Source: Bacteroidota bacterium (GTDB taxonomy: Bacteria; Bacteroidota; Bacteroidia; Bacteroidales; DTGW01). From it: 64,000 nucleotides of DNA. A program made the position numbers and the translations under genes. Below the pieces are notes generated by a model. The model ran no database searches, was not told where the DNA came from, and saw nothing but the letters and a program-made list of their open reading frames with translations. Below are positions 7,434 through 16,592 of the stretch, in pieces (position 1 is the first letter of the stretch; each line of letters opens with the position of its first letter). The DNA lies in assembly GCA_029572965.1 (NCBI GenBank), contig JAKPQD010000383.1:124001-188000 (forward strand), given 5' to 3'.

Positions 7434-9914
7434 TTATTTCTTTTTTATTCCCCTCAACGCTTGGGCTGTCCAAGGGTCGTCGGGCCATGAATGCTTGGGG
7501 TACCTGGCACGGAGGTCTTTCTTTACCTCGAAATAAGCATTGTTCCAGAAGCTTCGTAAGTCAGAGGTTATCTGTACCGGTTTAAATCCGGGAGATAAGA
7601 GGTGCAAGACCAAAGGTGTCCGGCCTTCGTTGATAAGCGGAGTATCGGCCAGGCCAAACACTTCCTGCAAGCGCACTGCAAGGATAGGGTTGTCGCCATT
7701 GGCCTGATACTGGATGGCAACTTTTGAACCGCTTGGGACTTCTATCCTGGTTGGGGCAAGCTTATCAAGCGCAGCCTGTTTTTCCCAGTCGAGCTGAGCC
7801 TGAAGAATTTCTACCAAATTCATTTTTTTCAAATCCTCGGTCTTTTTCACCTGCGACAAATGAGGGGCAAGCCATGTATAGTTGGTCACAAGCAGTGTTG
7901 TTGTGCTTACATCAGGCCAGGCTTCCTGCGGACGCCATTTGCGAAGGCTTAACACTCGGTTTTGCCAATTGGTAAAAGCATCGTCGAAGTTGAGCAACGC
8001 CTCTCCTTCCTTTTTTATAGCCTCCGATATGGCAAGTACTTTATGTTCTTCGTCAGGCTCAGGCAATGGTTTTGATTGAAGGACAATATTACCTATTTTA
8101 AGGTCTTTAGTAGCTACAAGCCCACCTTTACGGGTATCCCAAGTGATAACCTCCTGTTCCTTTACCAAAGGGGCAAGGTCTTTGGGATTAAGCGGGGCTG
8201 CAAGGAATATCTTCCCCATGCCATCACGGGCATCGAGGTGTGCCACAGCCAGCCACGACTCGTGAGCCAGGTCGTCCTTATGCCCGGCCATAGCAATAGC
8301 CCCGTTGGACAACTGAAACTGGGCATTGTTACCCGGGCGGGCACAGGCAATACGTTCGGGATAAGCAAAGGTTAATAAAAAGCCTGTATCGTAAGGGTTA
8401 TGCGAATCATTATCCGCCTCAATATTGAACAACCTGCGATAAGTAGAAGCAACCTGTTCGATACGCGCAAAATTTCTTTGAATGCGTTGCTGACTACGCT
8501 GTCTCCTTAGTGTTTCAATACGTACATTAATATCAATACCTGCATCACGCGAAAGCGGGTCACGTTCTTCGAGCACAGCGGCCAAATCAGTAGCCAGGGC
8601 AAGCAAATGCGTTTCTTCGGCCTTTAACAGCAGGTGGGCAATACGCGGGTGGCATGGCAACCGGTGCATCTTGCGTCCTTGTTCGGTAATACGGCCATGT
8701 TCCAAAGCCTCCAGTTCGTGCAATAACTCTGTAGCCTGCGATATGGCACTTTTAGGAGGAGGAGTAAGCCATGTCAACTGCTGTATGTCAATAATGCCAA
8801 ACTCAGCCATATCGAGTACCAGCGAAGTAAGGTCAGCTTCCATGATTTCGGGGACACGATGCCCTCGCATGTTTTCCTGCGTAGCTTTAGACCACATGCG
8901 GTAACAAACGCCGGCACTTAAACGCCCTGCACGTCCGGCACGCTGATCGGCAGAATCTTTTGAGATAGCAACAGTTTCTAAACGTGTCAGACCAGTCTTA
9001 GGGTCAAACTTTGAAGTACGGCCAAAGCCAGAATCCACGACTATTTTAATCCCCTGAATGGTCAAACTCGTTTCGGCAATGGAAGTTGCCAGCACAATCT
9101 TACGTTTTCCAAATTTATTGGGAACAATAGCGCTGTTTTGTTCCGACTGGGTAAGCTGTCCGTACAAAGGATGAATGGCAAAATCCCGAAGTTCACCTTT
9201 CAGGATCTCTTCGCACTTGCGAATTTCAGCTTCACCGGGCAAAAACACCAACGCATCACCCGGGTGCGAAGACACAGCTTTTGCAACAGTCCGGGCAGCA
9301 AGTTCGGGGAGCATCATCAAGTCGTGTGTGCCAGTATAGACAATCTCTACCGGAAATTGTTTCCCTTTACTCTCAATAACCGGAGCTTTGAGTACTGTTT
9401 GAAAGTTTGGAATATCGAGTGTAGCAGACATGACAACCATACGCAAATCGGGACGCAGGATATTTTGTGTCTCGCGGCAAAGCGCCATGGCAACATCTGC
9501 AAATATGCTCCTTTCGTGAAACTCATCAAACAGCACCGCCCCTACCCCTTCGAGTGTATTGTCCGAAATAATCATCTGCGAGAGTATCCCTTCGGTAATG
9601 ACCTCTATACGGGTCTTTTCGCTGGTGCAATTGTCAAACCGTATGCGGTAACCGACCGTTTGCCCAACTTCTTCACCCAAAAGCGAAGCCATGCGGGCTG
9701 CAATGGTGCGAGCTGCCAAACGACGGGGCTCAAGCATGATTATCTTACGGCCTTCAAGCCAAGGTTCATCCAACAAGGCCAAAGGGAGCAATGTACTTTT
9801 CCCTGCCCCTGGAGGAGCACTAACAATAAGCGTATTTTCTTTTGAAAGCGAATCTTTTACAGCTTTTAAAACCTCTGTAATAGGCAAATCTATGCTAAAC
9901 GGATTGAATGACAA
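7434..9914 (-). CDS. hrpB: ATP-dependent helicase HrpB
   Basis: This is an 826-residue DEAH-type helicase, the normal length for HrpB. Walker A is APPGAGKST at residues 33-41, the DExH box is DEFH at 130-133, motif III is SAT at 163-165, and motif VI is the DQRAGRAGR stretch. The C-terminal half matches the HrpB-specific region, with the late motif KKDLRARYPKHSWPDDP. The family is related to RNA helicases, but its cellular role is poorly defined. It lies on the minus strand, convergent with the esterase, and appears to be a single gene. Confidence 0.93.
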   Translation of the reverse strand: MSFNPFSIDLPITEVLKAVKDSLSKENTLIVSAPPGAGKSTLLPLALLDEPWLEGRKIIMLEPRRLAARTIAARMASLLGEEVGQTVGYRIRFDNCTSEKTRIEVITEGILSQMIISDNTLEGVGAVLFDEFHERSIFADVAMALCRETQNILRPDLRMVVMSATLDIPNFQTVLKAPVIESKGKQFPVEIVYTGTHDLMMLPELAARTVAKAVSSHPGDALVFLPGEAEIRKCEEILKGELRDFAIHPLYGQLTQSEQNSAIVPNKFGKRKIVLATSIAETSLTIQGIKIVVDSGFGRTSKFDPKTGLTRLETVAISKDSADQRAGRAGRLSAGVCYRMWSKATQENMRGHRVPEIMEADLTSLVLDMAEFGIIDIQQLTWLTPPPKSAISQATELLHELEALEHGRITEQGRKMHRLPCHPRIAHLLLKAEETHLLALATDLAAVLEERDPLSRDAGIDINVRIETLRRQRSQQRIQRNFARIEQVASTYRRLFNIEADNDSHNPYDTGFLLTFAYPERIACARPGNNAQFQLSNGAIAMAGHKDDLAHESWLAVAHLDARDGMGKIFLAAPLNPKDLAPLVKEQEVITWDTRKGGLVATKDLKIGNIVLQSKPLPEPDEEHKVLAISEAIKKEGEALLNFDDAFTNWQNRVLSLRKWRPQEAWPDVSTTTLLVTNYTWLAPHLSQVKKTEDLKKMNLVEILQAQLDWEKQAALDKLAPTRIEVPSGSKVAIQYQANGDNPILAVRLQEVFGLADTPLINEGRTPLVLHLLSPGFKPVQITSDLRSFWNNAYFEVKKDLRARYPKHSWPDDPWTAQALRGIKKK

Positions 9915-9958
9915 GGTTTTTATAAATTTTGAAGGAGCAAAAATAGTGAATTATTAAA

Positions 9959-9990
9959 TACCACCCCAACCCCTCCTTGTAAAGGAGAGA
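9959..9990. repeat. CCACCCC...CCTCCTT-TAAAGGAG hairpin repeat, copy 1
   Basis: ACCACCCCAACCCCTCCTTG is followed by TAAAGGAG, giving a CTCCTT/AAGGAG hairpin. Related copies are at 11365-11395 and 21925-21977. This is a short palindromic intergenic repeat of the kind common in Bacteroidota. Confidence 0.7.
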
Positions 9991-10016
9991 AAAGAAAAGC
10001 AATAACTAACTGCTGT

Positions 10017-10433
10017 TTATTCCCTTTCCTTACTCCAATCTTTTGAACGAGCCTTCTTTACTGAGGAGTGTTTGATCTTTGCTTCCTTTTTTTTCAATTT
10101 AGAAGCACGTGTAGGACGGGTAGCAACCCGGGTAACATCAACCCATAATGCCTGCTCCATGATATGATAAAACTTGGCAATTGCCCGCTTTTTATTGGCC
10201 AGTTGCGAACGCTCATTTTGCGAAACCACCCGAAGCCAGCCGTCTTTAGTAAGTTTGGCAGACAAACGCTCTGAAATCAACATTTTTTCATTATCTGTCA
10301 AAGATGTGGATTGCAGAATATTGAACCATAGTTCAACCCTTGTCTCTACCTTATTGACATTCTGTCCTCCGGCACCAGAGCTGCGGCTGGTACGAAATTC
10401 AAATTCCGTTTCGGTTTTTTCGGTGATGGGCAT
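10017..10433 (-). CDS. arfB: ArfB/YaeJ-type ribosome-rescue peptidyl-tRNA hydrolase
   Basis: The 138-residue length is typical of ArfB. The release-factor GGQ motif is at residues 22-24 within RSSGAGGQNVNKVETRV. The C-terminus is a Lys/Arg-rich tail (KLKKKEAKIKHSSVKKARS), which in ArfB inserts into the empty mRNA channel of stalled ribosomes. It releases nascent chains from ribosomes without a stop codon. The gene is single, with an intergenic repeat on its hrpB side. The GGQ and basic tail together exclude full-length RF1/RF2. Confidence 0.93.
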   Translation of the reverse strand: MPITEKTETEFEFRTSRSSGAGGQNVNKVETRVELWFNILQSTSLTDNEKMLISERLSAKLTKDGWLRVVSQNERSQLANKKRAIAKFYHIMEQALWVDVTRVATRPTRASKLKKKEAKIKHSSVKKARSKDWSKERE

Positions 10434-10521
10434 AAATTCAATGACGAATTACGAATGACTAATTGAAATACAAAAGAAATGAAAGAATTGTATTTCTCCA
10501 AATGTAGAAATATATTAGAGC

Positions 10522-11157
10522 TTAACAATTATCATGCCCGCAACAGCAGCATTCTTTTCCTTTAGCTTTTTCCATGGCTTCTTTTCCTTCAGAATAGGAA
10601 AACCATGCAAGGCCAATAGCGCCAAGGGCATCAATCCAGCCAAAGCCGGTAAATTCATATACAATACTTGATATTAGAAGTATTACAGACATATAAATGC
10701 AAACCAAGGTGCATCGGCCATCTGCTATAATAGCCTCTGAATTGAGCTTTTTACCATATTTTACCTTCGACTTATACAACCAAAGCATCACAATAATGGA
10801 GATTGCAGAAATCACAAAGCCCCAAAATGTGGTTTCAGGCTTATGTCCCTGATAAATATTAAGTGCAGCCCCAACAAATAAACCAACAGCAAGTACATAA
10901 AAACCCCAACCCGTTATGCGCAAAGCGGTTATCTCGAAGCGACCTCGTGGTTTGTCGGGATTATTCTGAATACGGAGTATCATTTGCAAGATTCCTATAC
11001 CAGAAACAACTTCAATAAAACTGTCCACTCCAAAGCCAAGCAATGCAAGGGTTTCATCTCCTGCCCCTAACCAAACCGACACCACACCTTCAATTATGTT
11101 ATAAGCCACCGTAAATACAGCTAACCATAAAGCATATTTAAAATACTTTTTATCCAT
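10522..11157 (-). CDS. cation transporter, CDF-related, with Cys-rich tail
   Basis: This is a 211-residue membrane protein with about five or six hydrophobic segments. It resembles the short cation-transporter relatives of the cation diffusion facilitator family. GFGVDSFIEVVSG and EAIIADGRCT correspond to the metal-site helices. It lacks the long cytoplasmic domain of full CDF proteins (about 300 residues). The tail ends ECCCCGHDNC, a likely soft-metal-binding patch. It lies just downstream of the FeoB-associated protein and FeoAB on the same strand, so Fe(II) or another divalent cation is a plausible substrate. That is inferred from position. Confidence 0.78.
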   Translation of the reverse strand: MDKKYFKYALWLAVFTVAYNIIEGVVSVWLGAGDETLALLGFGVDSFIEVVSGIGILQMILRIQNNPDKPRGRFEITALRITGWGFYVLAVGLFVGAALNIYQGHKPETTFWGFVISAISIIVMLWLYKSKVKYGKKLNSEAIIADGRCTLVCIYMSVILLISSIVYEFTGFGWIDALGAIGLAWFSYSEGKEAMEKAKGKECCCCGHDNC

Positions 11158-11159
11158 TT

Positions 11160-11342
11160 CTATTTATTTTTGACTATTTTCAATGTTCGTAATTCTTTAG
11201 CTTTTACTATTGCTTTTAAGTCACAGCCGCTGCATCCATCGCAATTACATGTTTTCTTTGTTTTAAATGAACGCCCAATGGCATAAATAATATAGGCTAC
11301 TGTAGTAAAAACAATCATTAAGACAATAATGTTTTGTATCAT
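11160..11342 (-). CDS. FeoB-associated Cys-rich membrane protein
   Basis: This is a 60-residue protein with one N-terminal membrane helix (residues 4-24) followed by TCNCDGCSGCDLKA, a Cys-rich segment with CxCxxCxxC spacing. This is the hallmark of the small proteins encoded beside feoB in many anaerobes. It sits between feoAB (124 bases away) and the cation transporter (2 bases away) on the same strand. It probably assists ferrous iron uptake, but the mechanism is unknown. Confidence 0.85.
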   Translation of the reverse strand: MIQNIIVLMIVFTTVAYIIYAIGRSFKTKKTCNCDGCSGCDLKAIVKAKELRTLKIVKNK

Positions 11343-11364
11343 ATTTTTTTAAAATTTAATAAAA

Positions 11365-11395
11365 ACCACCCCTACCCCTCCTTATAAAGGAGGGG
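11365..11395. repeat. CCACCCC...CCTCCTT-TAAAGGAGGGG hairpin repeat, copy 2
   Basis: ACCACCCCTACCCCTCCTTA is followed by TAAAGGAGGGG, giving a perfect CCCCTCCTT/AAGGAGGGG stem. It lies downstream of feoAB and may also act as a terminator for that gene, although no long T run follows on the minus strand. Confidence 0.75.
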
Positions 11396-11466
11396 ATTTG
11401 CATCACTGAACAAACAGTAATCAAAATTAATAGGGTGTAGTCACTTAATTAAAGAACTTTATAATA

Positions 11467-13932
11467 TTAAAACAAACTTCCAATCTGATAATTTGCAAAT
11501 GCTACTAACCAAGCAATTGCTGTGGTATAAAACATTGTAAATACAGCCCATCCCCAGCTCGACTCCTTCTTAATAGCTGCAATAACAGCTACACAAGGAA
11601 AATAAATGAGCACAAACAACATAAACCCAAAAGCGACCAAAGGTGTAAACACTTTCTGGCCTTTCAGCTCGCCACTGCTATGCTCCTGTTGTTGTAGTTT
11701 CTCAATCAAACTGCCTGAGTTTTCATCGGCCTCCTGGTCTGCCTGGTATAGCACGCCCATGGAGCCTATAACAATCTCTTTGGCTGCAAGGCCGGTAAGA
11801 ATGCTGATACCAATTTTCCAATCGAAACCCAACGGCTGAATTGCAGGTTCAATAAACCTTCCTAAACGACCAATATATGACTGTTCCTGATGCTCTCCAA
11901 CTTTCATTAGTTCAACCTGAGCTATGTTCGATTCTTTCACTGAATCAGCCAAAGTGGCATTTGCTGTAATTTGTTCAATCTGTTCATCATAATTCACAGC
12001 ATACTGAACATTTCGGGGATAATAACTCAATGCCCAGATAAGAATGGAAGCCATGAGAATAACCGTACCCATTTTATGTATGTATTGTGAGCCCTTGAAC
12101 CACATGTGTTTTGAAGTGTTCTTCAATGTAGGGACCCTGTATGGTGGTAGTTCCATTACAAAAGGGACGTCCTGCTTTGCAAATAATGTCTTCTTCAACA
12201 ATAGCGCAATCAGCACAGCCAGGATAATTCCGATAAAATAAACCGAAAACAACACCAATCCCTGGTTTTTAGGGAAGAAAGCAGAAATGATCAGCACATA
12301 AACCGGCAAACGTGCACTACACGACATAAACGGGGTGATGAGCATAGTCATTATGCGGTCTTTGCGATTTTCGAGCGTACGGGTAGCCATTACAGCTGGA
12401 ACATTGCACCCAAACCCCATCAGCAAAGGAATGAAAGACTTGCCATGCAGGCCAATCTTGTGCATAAGTTTGTCCATGATAAAGGAAACACGGGCCATAT
12501 AGCCTGTATCTTCCATCAGTGAGATGAAGAAAAACAAGATGAGGATATTGGGAAGAAATATAATAACCCCTCCTACCCCGCCAATGATGCCATCAATAAG
12601 GAGGTCGTGCACGGCTCCTTCGGGAAGCAGATTACCCAACTGGCTTCCAATAAAGGCTATGCCTGCGTCAATCCAATCCATTGGGATGCTGCCCAGTGAA
12701 AAAGTAGCCTGAAACATTAGCCACATGAAAAAGAAGAAAATAGGGAATCCCCAGTATTTGTGGGTTAGCAGAAAATCAACATTCCATTTCTTGTTGGTTG
12801 TATTTTCAGCACAACCTGAACAAGTTTCGCGCAAAGCCCCAGCAATAAAGCCATATTTAGCATCGGCAATCACCGTTTCTGATTTCTCGTGGTACTCTTT
12901 TTCGAGCTTCTGTATCTCAGCCTGGCTTATTTTTTCAATATTTTCAAAATTAAAAAAGCTTTTAAGCTGACTGAGCGTGGCTTTGTCGTTTTCAATAAGC
13001 TTAATAGCCAAATAGCGGGTCGAAAAGCGGTCGGTCAACTCTTTACTTTTCTTCAACTCAGCCTGGATACGGGCAATTGAATCTTCAATAGTATTGCCAT
13101 AGTTTATATGAATATGCCGTACCACCGGGTCTCTGTCTTCATACACTTCCACTATTTTTGCAATCAGCGCGATTATTCCCTGCCCTTTCACAGCAACAGT
13201 AGGAATTATGGGTATTCCAAGCATCCTACCCAGGGCATCATCATCAAGCGAAATGCCTTTTTGTTCCAGCTCATCATACATATTGAGGGCGATAACCACT
13301 TTGATATTCATGTCGATAAGCTGTGTGGTGAGGAATAAATTACGCTCAAGGTTGGAAGCATCAATCACATTGACCACAACATCGGGCATCTTCTCAGCAA
13401 TATGGTTACGCACAAAAAGCTCTTCGGGCGTATATTCGGTGATGGAATACGTGCCGGGCAGGTCGGTCACTTTCAACTGATAGTCTTCAAAAGCAATATA
13501 AGCTTCTTTGGCATCTACCGTAACACCGCCATAGTTACCCACTCTTTCGTGCGAACCCGAGGCATGGTTGAACAAAGTGGTTTTGCCACTATTGGGATTC
13601 CCTACCAATGCCACATGGATAGTATTACCCTTTTCTTTTAGCGAAATTTTGAGGCGATCGTCAACTATTGTTCCTTCAAAACCTGACTGGACGATTGTTT
13701 CCGCTCCTTCTTCACGGACAACCTCAATTAATGCAGCTTCGCTACGACGCAACGACACGTTATAACCCATAATTTCATATTCAATAGGGTCTTGTAGCGG
13801 GGCATTTTTGATTACTTTCACCATTTTGCCACGGACAAAGCCCATTTCGGTAATACGTTTGCGAAAAGCGCCGTGACCAGATACTTTGGCAATTACGGCC
13901 TGCTGATTATTTGTTAATTCTGATAATTGCAT
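11467..13932 (-). CDS. feoB: FeoA-FeoB fusion, ferrous iron transporter
   Basis: This 821-residue protein has an SH3-like FeoA domain at residues 1-72 (MQLSELTNNQ... ALIEV) joined to a full FeoB. The G1 motif GNPNSGKTTLFN is at 111-122, followed by the G3 motif DLPGTYS and the G4-like NMYDELEQ. The membrane part contains two Gate domains with the signature GFGCNVPAVMATRTLE. It imports Fe(II) across the inner membrane under GTPase control. The FeoA-FeoB fusion is common in Bacteroidota and removes the need for a separate feoA. It probably forms a unit with the Cys-rich protein and cation transporter downstream. A nearby Fur-family gene at about 20 kb could regulate it, but I found no clear Fur box. 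Confidence 0.95.
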   Translation of the reverse strand: MQLSELTNNQQAVIAKVSGHGAFRKRITEMGFVRGKMVKVIKNAPLQDPIEYEIMGYNVSLRRSEAALIEVVREEGAETIVQSGFEGTIVDDRLKISLKEKGNTIHVALVGNPNSGKTTLFNHASGSHERVGNYGGVTVDAKEAYIAFEDYQLKVTDLPGTYSITEYTPEELFVRNHIAEKMPDVVVNVIDASNLERNLFLTTQLIDMNIKVVIALNMYDELEQKGISLDDDALGRMLGIPIIPTVAVKGQGIIALIAKIVEVYEDRDPVVRHIHINYGNTIEDSIARIQAELKKSKELTDRFSTRYLAIKLIENDKATLSQLKSFFNFENIEKISQAEIQKLEKEYHEKSETVIADAKYGFIAGALRETCSGCAENTTNKKWNVDFLLTHKYWGFPIFFFFMWLMFQATFSLGSIPMDWIDAGIAFIGSQLGNLLPEGAVHDLLIDGIIGGVGGVIIFLPNILILFFFISLMEDTGYMARVSFIMDKLMHKIGLHGKSFIPLLMGFGCNVPAVMATRTLENRKDRIMTMLITPFMSCSARLPVYVLIISAFFPKNQGLVLFSVYFIGIILAVLIALLLKKTLFAKQDVPFVMELPPYRVPTLKNTSKHMWFKGSQYIHKMGTVILMASILIWALSYYPRNVQYAVNYDEQIEQITANATLADSVKESNIAQVELMKVGEHQEQSYIGRLGRFIEPAIQPLGFDWKIGISILTGLAAKEIVIGSMGVLYQADQEADENSGSLIEKLQQQEHSSGELKGQKVFTPLVAFGFMLFVLIYFPCVAVIAAIKKESSWGWAVFTMFYTTAIAWLVAFANYQIGSLF

Positions 13933-13989
13933 TATATATTGTTTAACGAGAGTTCAACTATAGAACTGCAGTAATAGACTAATATTCTG

Positions 13990-14090
13990 TTATTCAATTG
14001 TTTCTTTTTTTTGTCAAAAAAAGAAACCAAAAAAGACTGGCTGTGAAAACTCACTCCGCCTATCGGATTCGTTCAGACAGTTCACAGCCA
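13990..14090. repeat. AT-rich repeat with two hairpins upstream of feoAB
   Basis: TTTCTTTTTTTTG-TC-AAAAAAAGAAA is followed by GGCTGTGAA...TTCACAGCC, two adjacent inverted repeats separated by a few bases. Similar poly-T/poly-A hairpins followed by a GC-richer palindrome are seen again near 15560-15702. It does not look like coding sequence. Confidence 0.55.
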
Positions 14091-14223
14091 AAATAAGGAA
14101 TATCTATTTGTCTGCTTCGCAGCCATTATTTCAAAGTCATTGCTATAATAACATTCATAAACCTAATTTCAATGAGTCATTATTAATCAAGAATTATTTC
14201 GAGTTATTAAAAATATCGATTAA

Positions 14224-15366
14224 CTAAAAAGCCAAACCAAGTCTGATAATTCCAGCCAAACAATTTTCTAAGCCACTATTTTTACCGGAAGGCTTAATGA
14301 TATATTGTAAATCAGGCTGTATAAAAATGTTTCTGAACAACTGTTTTTGCCAGGTCAGTTCTATCGTGGTTTCGCTACCTAAGCCATTGTTAAAGTTTTC
14401 GTGGGCAACAGCCAGACCAAGCACATCATCTTTAGCTTTGCTCAACATCCCGGTCAGGTTGGCCCCTATGCCAATATACGCATTATTGACGCTGATTTTA
14501 GAGGGGCTATAACCTGCCTGAACAAAAAATCCAAGGCTTCGTTCGGCCTGCGCCCATACTTTTTGGTCTGCATAAACATAAGCCCCAAAAGTGTTGTAGT
14601 TTAACGAGTCGGCTAATGTTGAATTAAAGTTATTTTCGACAATATGGCTATGTGAATAAATTCCTAACTTATACGTTCCGGGCAAACCAACAATATCAAG
14701 GCTTTGCTGTAACTCAGAAATAGCCAGCAACCCATCGCCTGAAACAAACTCCCACTTAATGTTGTGCGGGTTATAGTCAAAATCCGTAGGACTGCCATCA
14801 TAAGCGGCGTTGAGCCATGAGGTTTTTTCGGTTATATTCCACTTGGCTGTCAAGCCCAACGAGGTAAGCGGAAAAATAGGCGCTGCAACGTTGCCAGAAA
14901 TAATGGGAAGAATCCCAAACGAACTGTTCAAAAACAACGCGCCATGCTCAGAATTGGCAAACTCTACATTCAAATCCTGCAAACCAACAGTGAGTTCGAC
15001 ATGGCCAACAGCCTGTTTAAGCCAAAATTCCTGCAAGTATGTATGGTTGCCTGCCTCAATGTTAGAAGCTACCTGCATATCGCCGAGCAAATCAGCCGAA
15101 GGTGTTGCCCCGTGAGTGTTTGCAGCATTGACAAAAAGCTGTCCGCCCTTCCACAGCCCGGCTTTTTCGGTATCAAAACCAATACGTATAGTAGCCATGC
15201 CCAAATAACCATAGCCAGTTTTGATACCCCCAGCCAGGTTGCTTACGTTATCGCAGGTATAAGACGCCTCAAGCAGCAAAGGGTCGTCCGAATTGTTTTC
15301 TGACGTTTGGGCAATGATGGATGTAACGAAGAAAAGCGAAAGAGCCAACGTGTATATCTTTTTCAT
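14224..15366 (-). CDS. OprB-family carbohydrate-selective porin
   Basis: The 380-residue protein has a signal peptide (MKKIYTLALSLFFVTSIIAQ). Its body resembles the OprB porin family: EASYTCDNVSNLAGG near the mature N-terminus, GLWKGGQLFVNAANTHG, QEFWLKQ..., FANSEHGALFLNSSFG and FPLTSLGLTAKW. It ends in hydrophobic-Ala-Phe (RLGLAF), as outer-membrane barrels do. OprB proteins pass sugars in pseudomonads, but the Bacteroidota homologues lie in varied contexts. It is next to feoAB, separated by 291 bases of repeat-rich sequence, so a link to iron uptake is possible but unproven. Confidence 0.82.
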   Translation of the reverse strand: MKKIYTLALSLFFVTSIIAQTSENNSDDPLLLEASYTCDNVSNLAGGIKTGYGYLGMATIRIGFDTEKAGLWKGGQLFVNAANTHGATPSADLLGDMQVASNIEAGNHTYLQEFWLKQAVGHVELTVGLQDLNVEFANSEHGALFLNSSFGILPIISGNVAAPIFPLTSLGLTAKWNITEKTSWLNAAYDGSPTDFDYNPHNIKWEFVSGDGLLAISELQQSLDIVGLPGTYKLGIYSHSHIVENNFNSTLADSLNYNTFGAYVYADQKVWAQAERSLGFFVQAGYSPSKISVNNAYIGIGANLTGMLSKAKDDVLGLAVAHENFNNGLGSETTIELTWQKQLFRNIFIQPDLQYIIKPSGKNSGLENCLAGIIRLGLAF

Positions 15367-15986
15367 TTTTTGTTGTGTTTTAATTATTTACACAGCAAAA
15401 GTAGCTTTGGCCCAAGAGGTGTGAAATACCAAGATATGATGAAAAAAAAGATAATCCTCATCATAAATGAGGAGGCTAAATTAACGTCAATTCAACATTA
15501 TAATAACGAGAGTCTAAGAATGCTTACATAGCTAATATTTACAGGTATTAGCAAAAGCTTCCTAACTTTTGCCTTGAAGCAAAAGTTCCAAAAATTCAAG
15601 GCTTGACGTAAATTGGCTAAAAAAAGCTTTATCAACGGCTCCGGGCAATAACTCGCTTCGTCGATAAAGCTTTTTTCTTAACGCCATTTTCGTCAGGCCA
15701 ATAGCAGAGACGTTTCTATGAAAAAGGCGAAGCATTAAAAAGAAAAAAATTCCTTTTCATCGCCTTTTTGTTCGATTTCGGCCGAGAAGCCTAACATTCC
15801 TTTGTTTGCATATTGCAACATTAAAAGGCTTCGAGGGTGAAAGAGTTAAGGCGATAAGAGTTTTTGAGCAACTTTTTTCGATAAAAAAGTTGCATGGAAA
15901 TAATGGCTTATTACTGAATAACTCAATGAAAATGATTTTTTACATCGAACTCACGTTAATTAATAAATTATCTTTAGAATAATATA
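15367..15986. other. 620-bp intergenic region filled with palindromic repeats
   Basis: No credible gene is present. The region contains a roughly 100-bp imperfect palindrome (15599-15702), a second hairpin (AAAAAGGCGA / TCGCCTTTTT, about 15722-15768) and a perfect GCAACTTTTTT / AAAAAAGTTGC hairpin near 15870-15893. The promoter of the porin gene should lie next to 15367. Confidence 0.6.
15599..15702. repeat. ~100-bp imperfect palindrome
   Basis: The left arm is GGCTTGACGTAAATTGGC then AAAAAAAGCTTTATCAACG. The right arm is CGTCGATAAAGC then TTTTTTCTTAACGCCATTTT and CGTCAGGCC. The arms match over about 35 of 40 positions with one small bulge and could fold into one long hairpin with a loop of roughly 25 bases. 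It is preceded by a CTTTTGCcttgaaGCAAAAG hairpin. This looks like a non-autonomous repeat element. Confidence 0.65.
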
Positions 15987-16592
15987 TTAAACCATAGGTT
16001 TTACACTTTCAAGCGTAATATACTTATTTACAACAGCATAGATAGTCAAACCCGAGACAGTTTTAATTCCGGTCTTTTGCGAGATGTTTTTCCTATGGGT
16101 GATAACAGTATTAATGCTTATGCTCAGTTTATCGGCAATCTCTTTGTTTGAAAGCCCAACAGCCAATAATTGCAGGACTTCCACTTCCCGTTCACTAAGA
16201 ATATCTTCAGAAATATAAGTATTTTGGGAATGTTTAGAAGAAAGAACTTTTTTAATAGTAGAAATAATTGTTCCTGGACTATCCGAAATACTAATAATAC
16301 CATCAAAAAGCCCCAGGACCTGCTGGTCATAATGCAAGTAAACCAATGCCATCCAGTGCGCTTTGTCCCAATTATTCTTAAGCGATTGGAAGCTTTTTAC
16401 ATTATGCTGAATTATTGCCGGATTAACAATTACAAGGCTTTCAGGTTTAGCACAAATAAATTTTTCAGCATCATCAATATTTCCGGCCTGCCTGATATGC
16501 AAAGGCATGCCAGCATGCGAAATAACCTGAACAAGCCCTTCATAAAGCACCGATGATGTTTCGACAACTATTATATTGGTTACCTTGCTCAT
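15987..16592 (-). CDS. LuxR/NarL-type transcriptional regulator with a degenerate receiver domain
   Basis: This 201-residue protein has an N-terminal receiver-like half (residues 1-125) and a GerE/LuxR helix-turn-helix at about 134-195 (LSEREVEVLQLLAVGLSNKE, then INTVITHRKNISQKTG). At the position where a receiver carries its phosphorylatable Asp, the sequence reads LVIVNPAII, with Asn. Phosphorylation-driven control is therefore unlikely. The start codon overlaps the stop of the upstream hemerythrin gene by 4 bases, so the two are one operon. The regulator may respond to the hemerythrin partner's state, which is inference from the pairing. Confidence 0.85.
   Translation of the reverse strand: MSKVTNIIVVETSSVLYEGLVQVISHAGMPLHIRQAGNIDDAEKFICAKPESLVIVNPAIIQHNVKSFQSLKNNWDKAHWMALVYLHYDQQVLGLFDGIISISDSPGTIISTIKKVLSSKHSQNTYISEDILSEREVEVLQLLAVGLSNKEIADKLSISINTVITHRKNISQKTGIKTVSGLTIYAVVNKYITLESVKPMV

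Noticed and set aside
9138-9845. 235-codon open frame opposite hrpB
   Set aside because: It lies wholly antisense to a clear hrpB gene with all helicase motifs; its translation is low-complexity and resembles no family.
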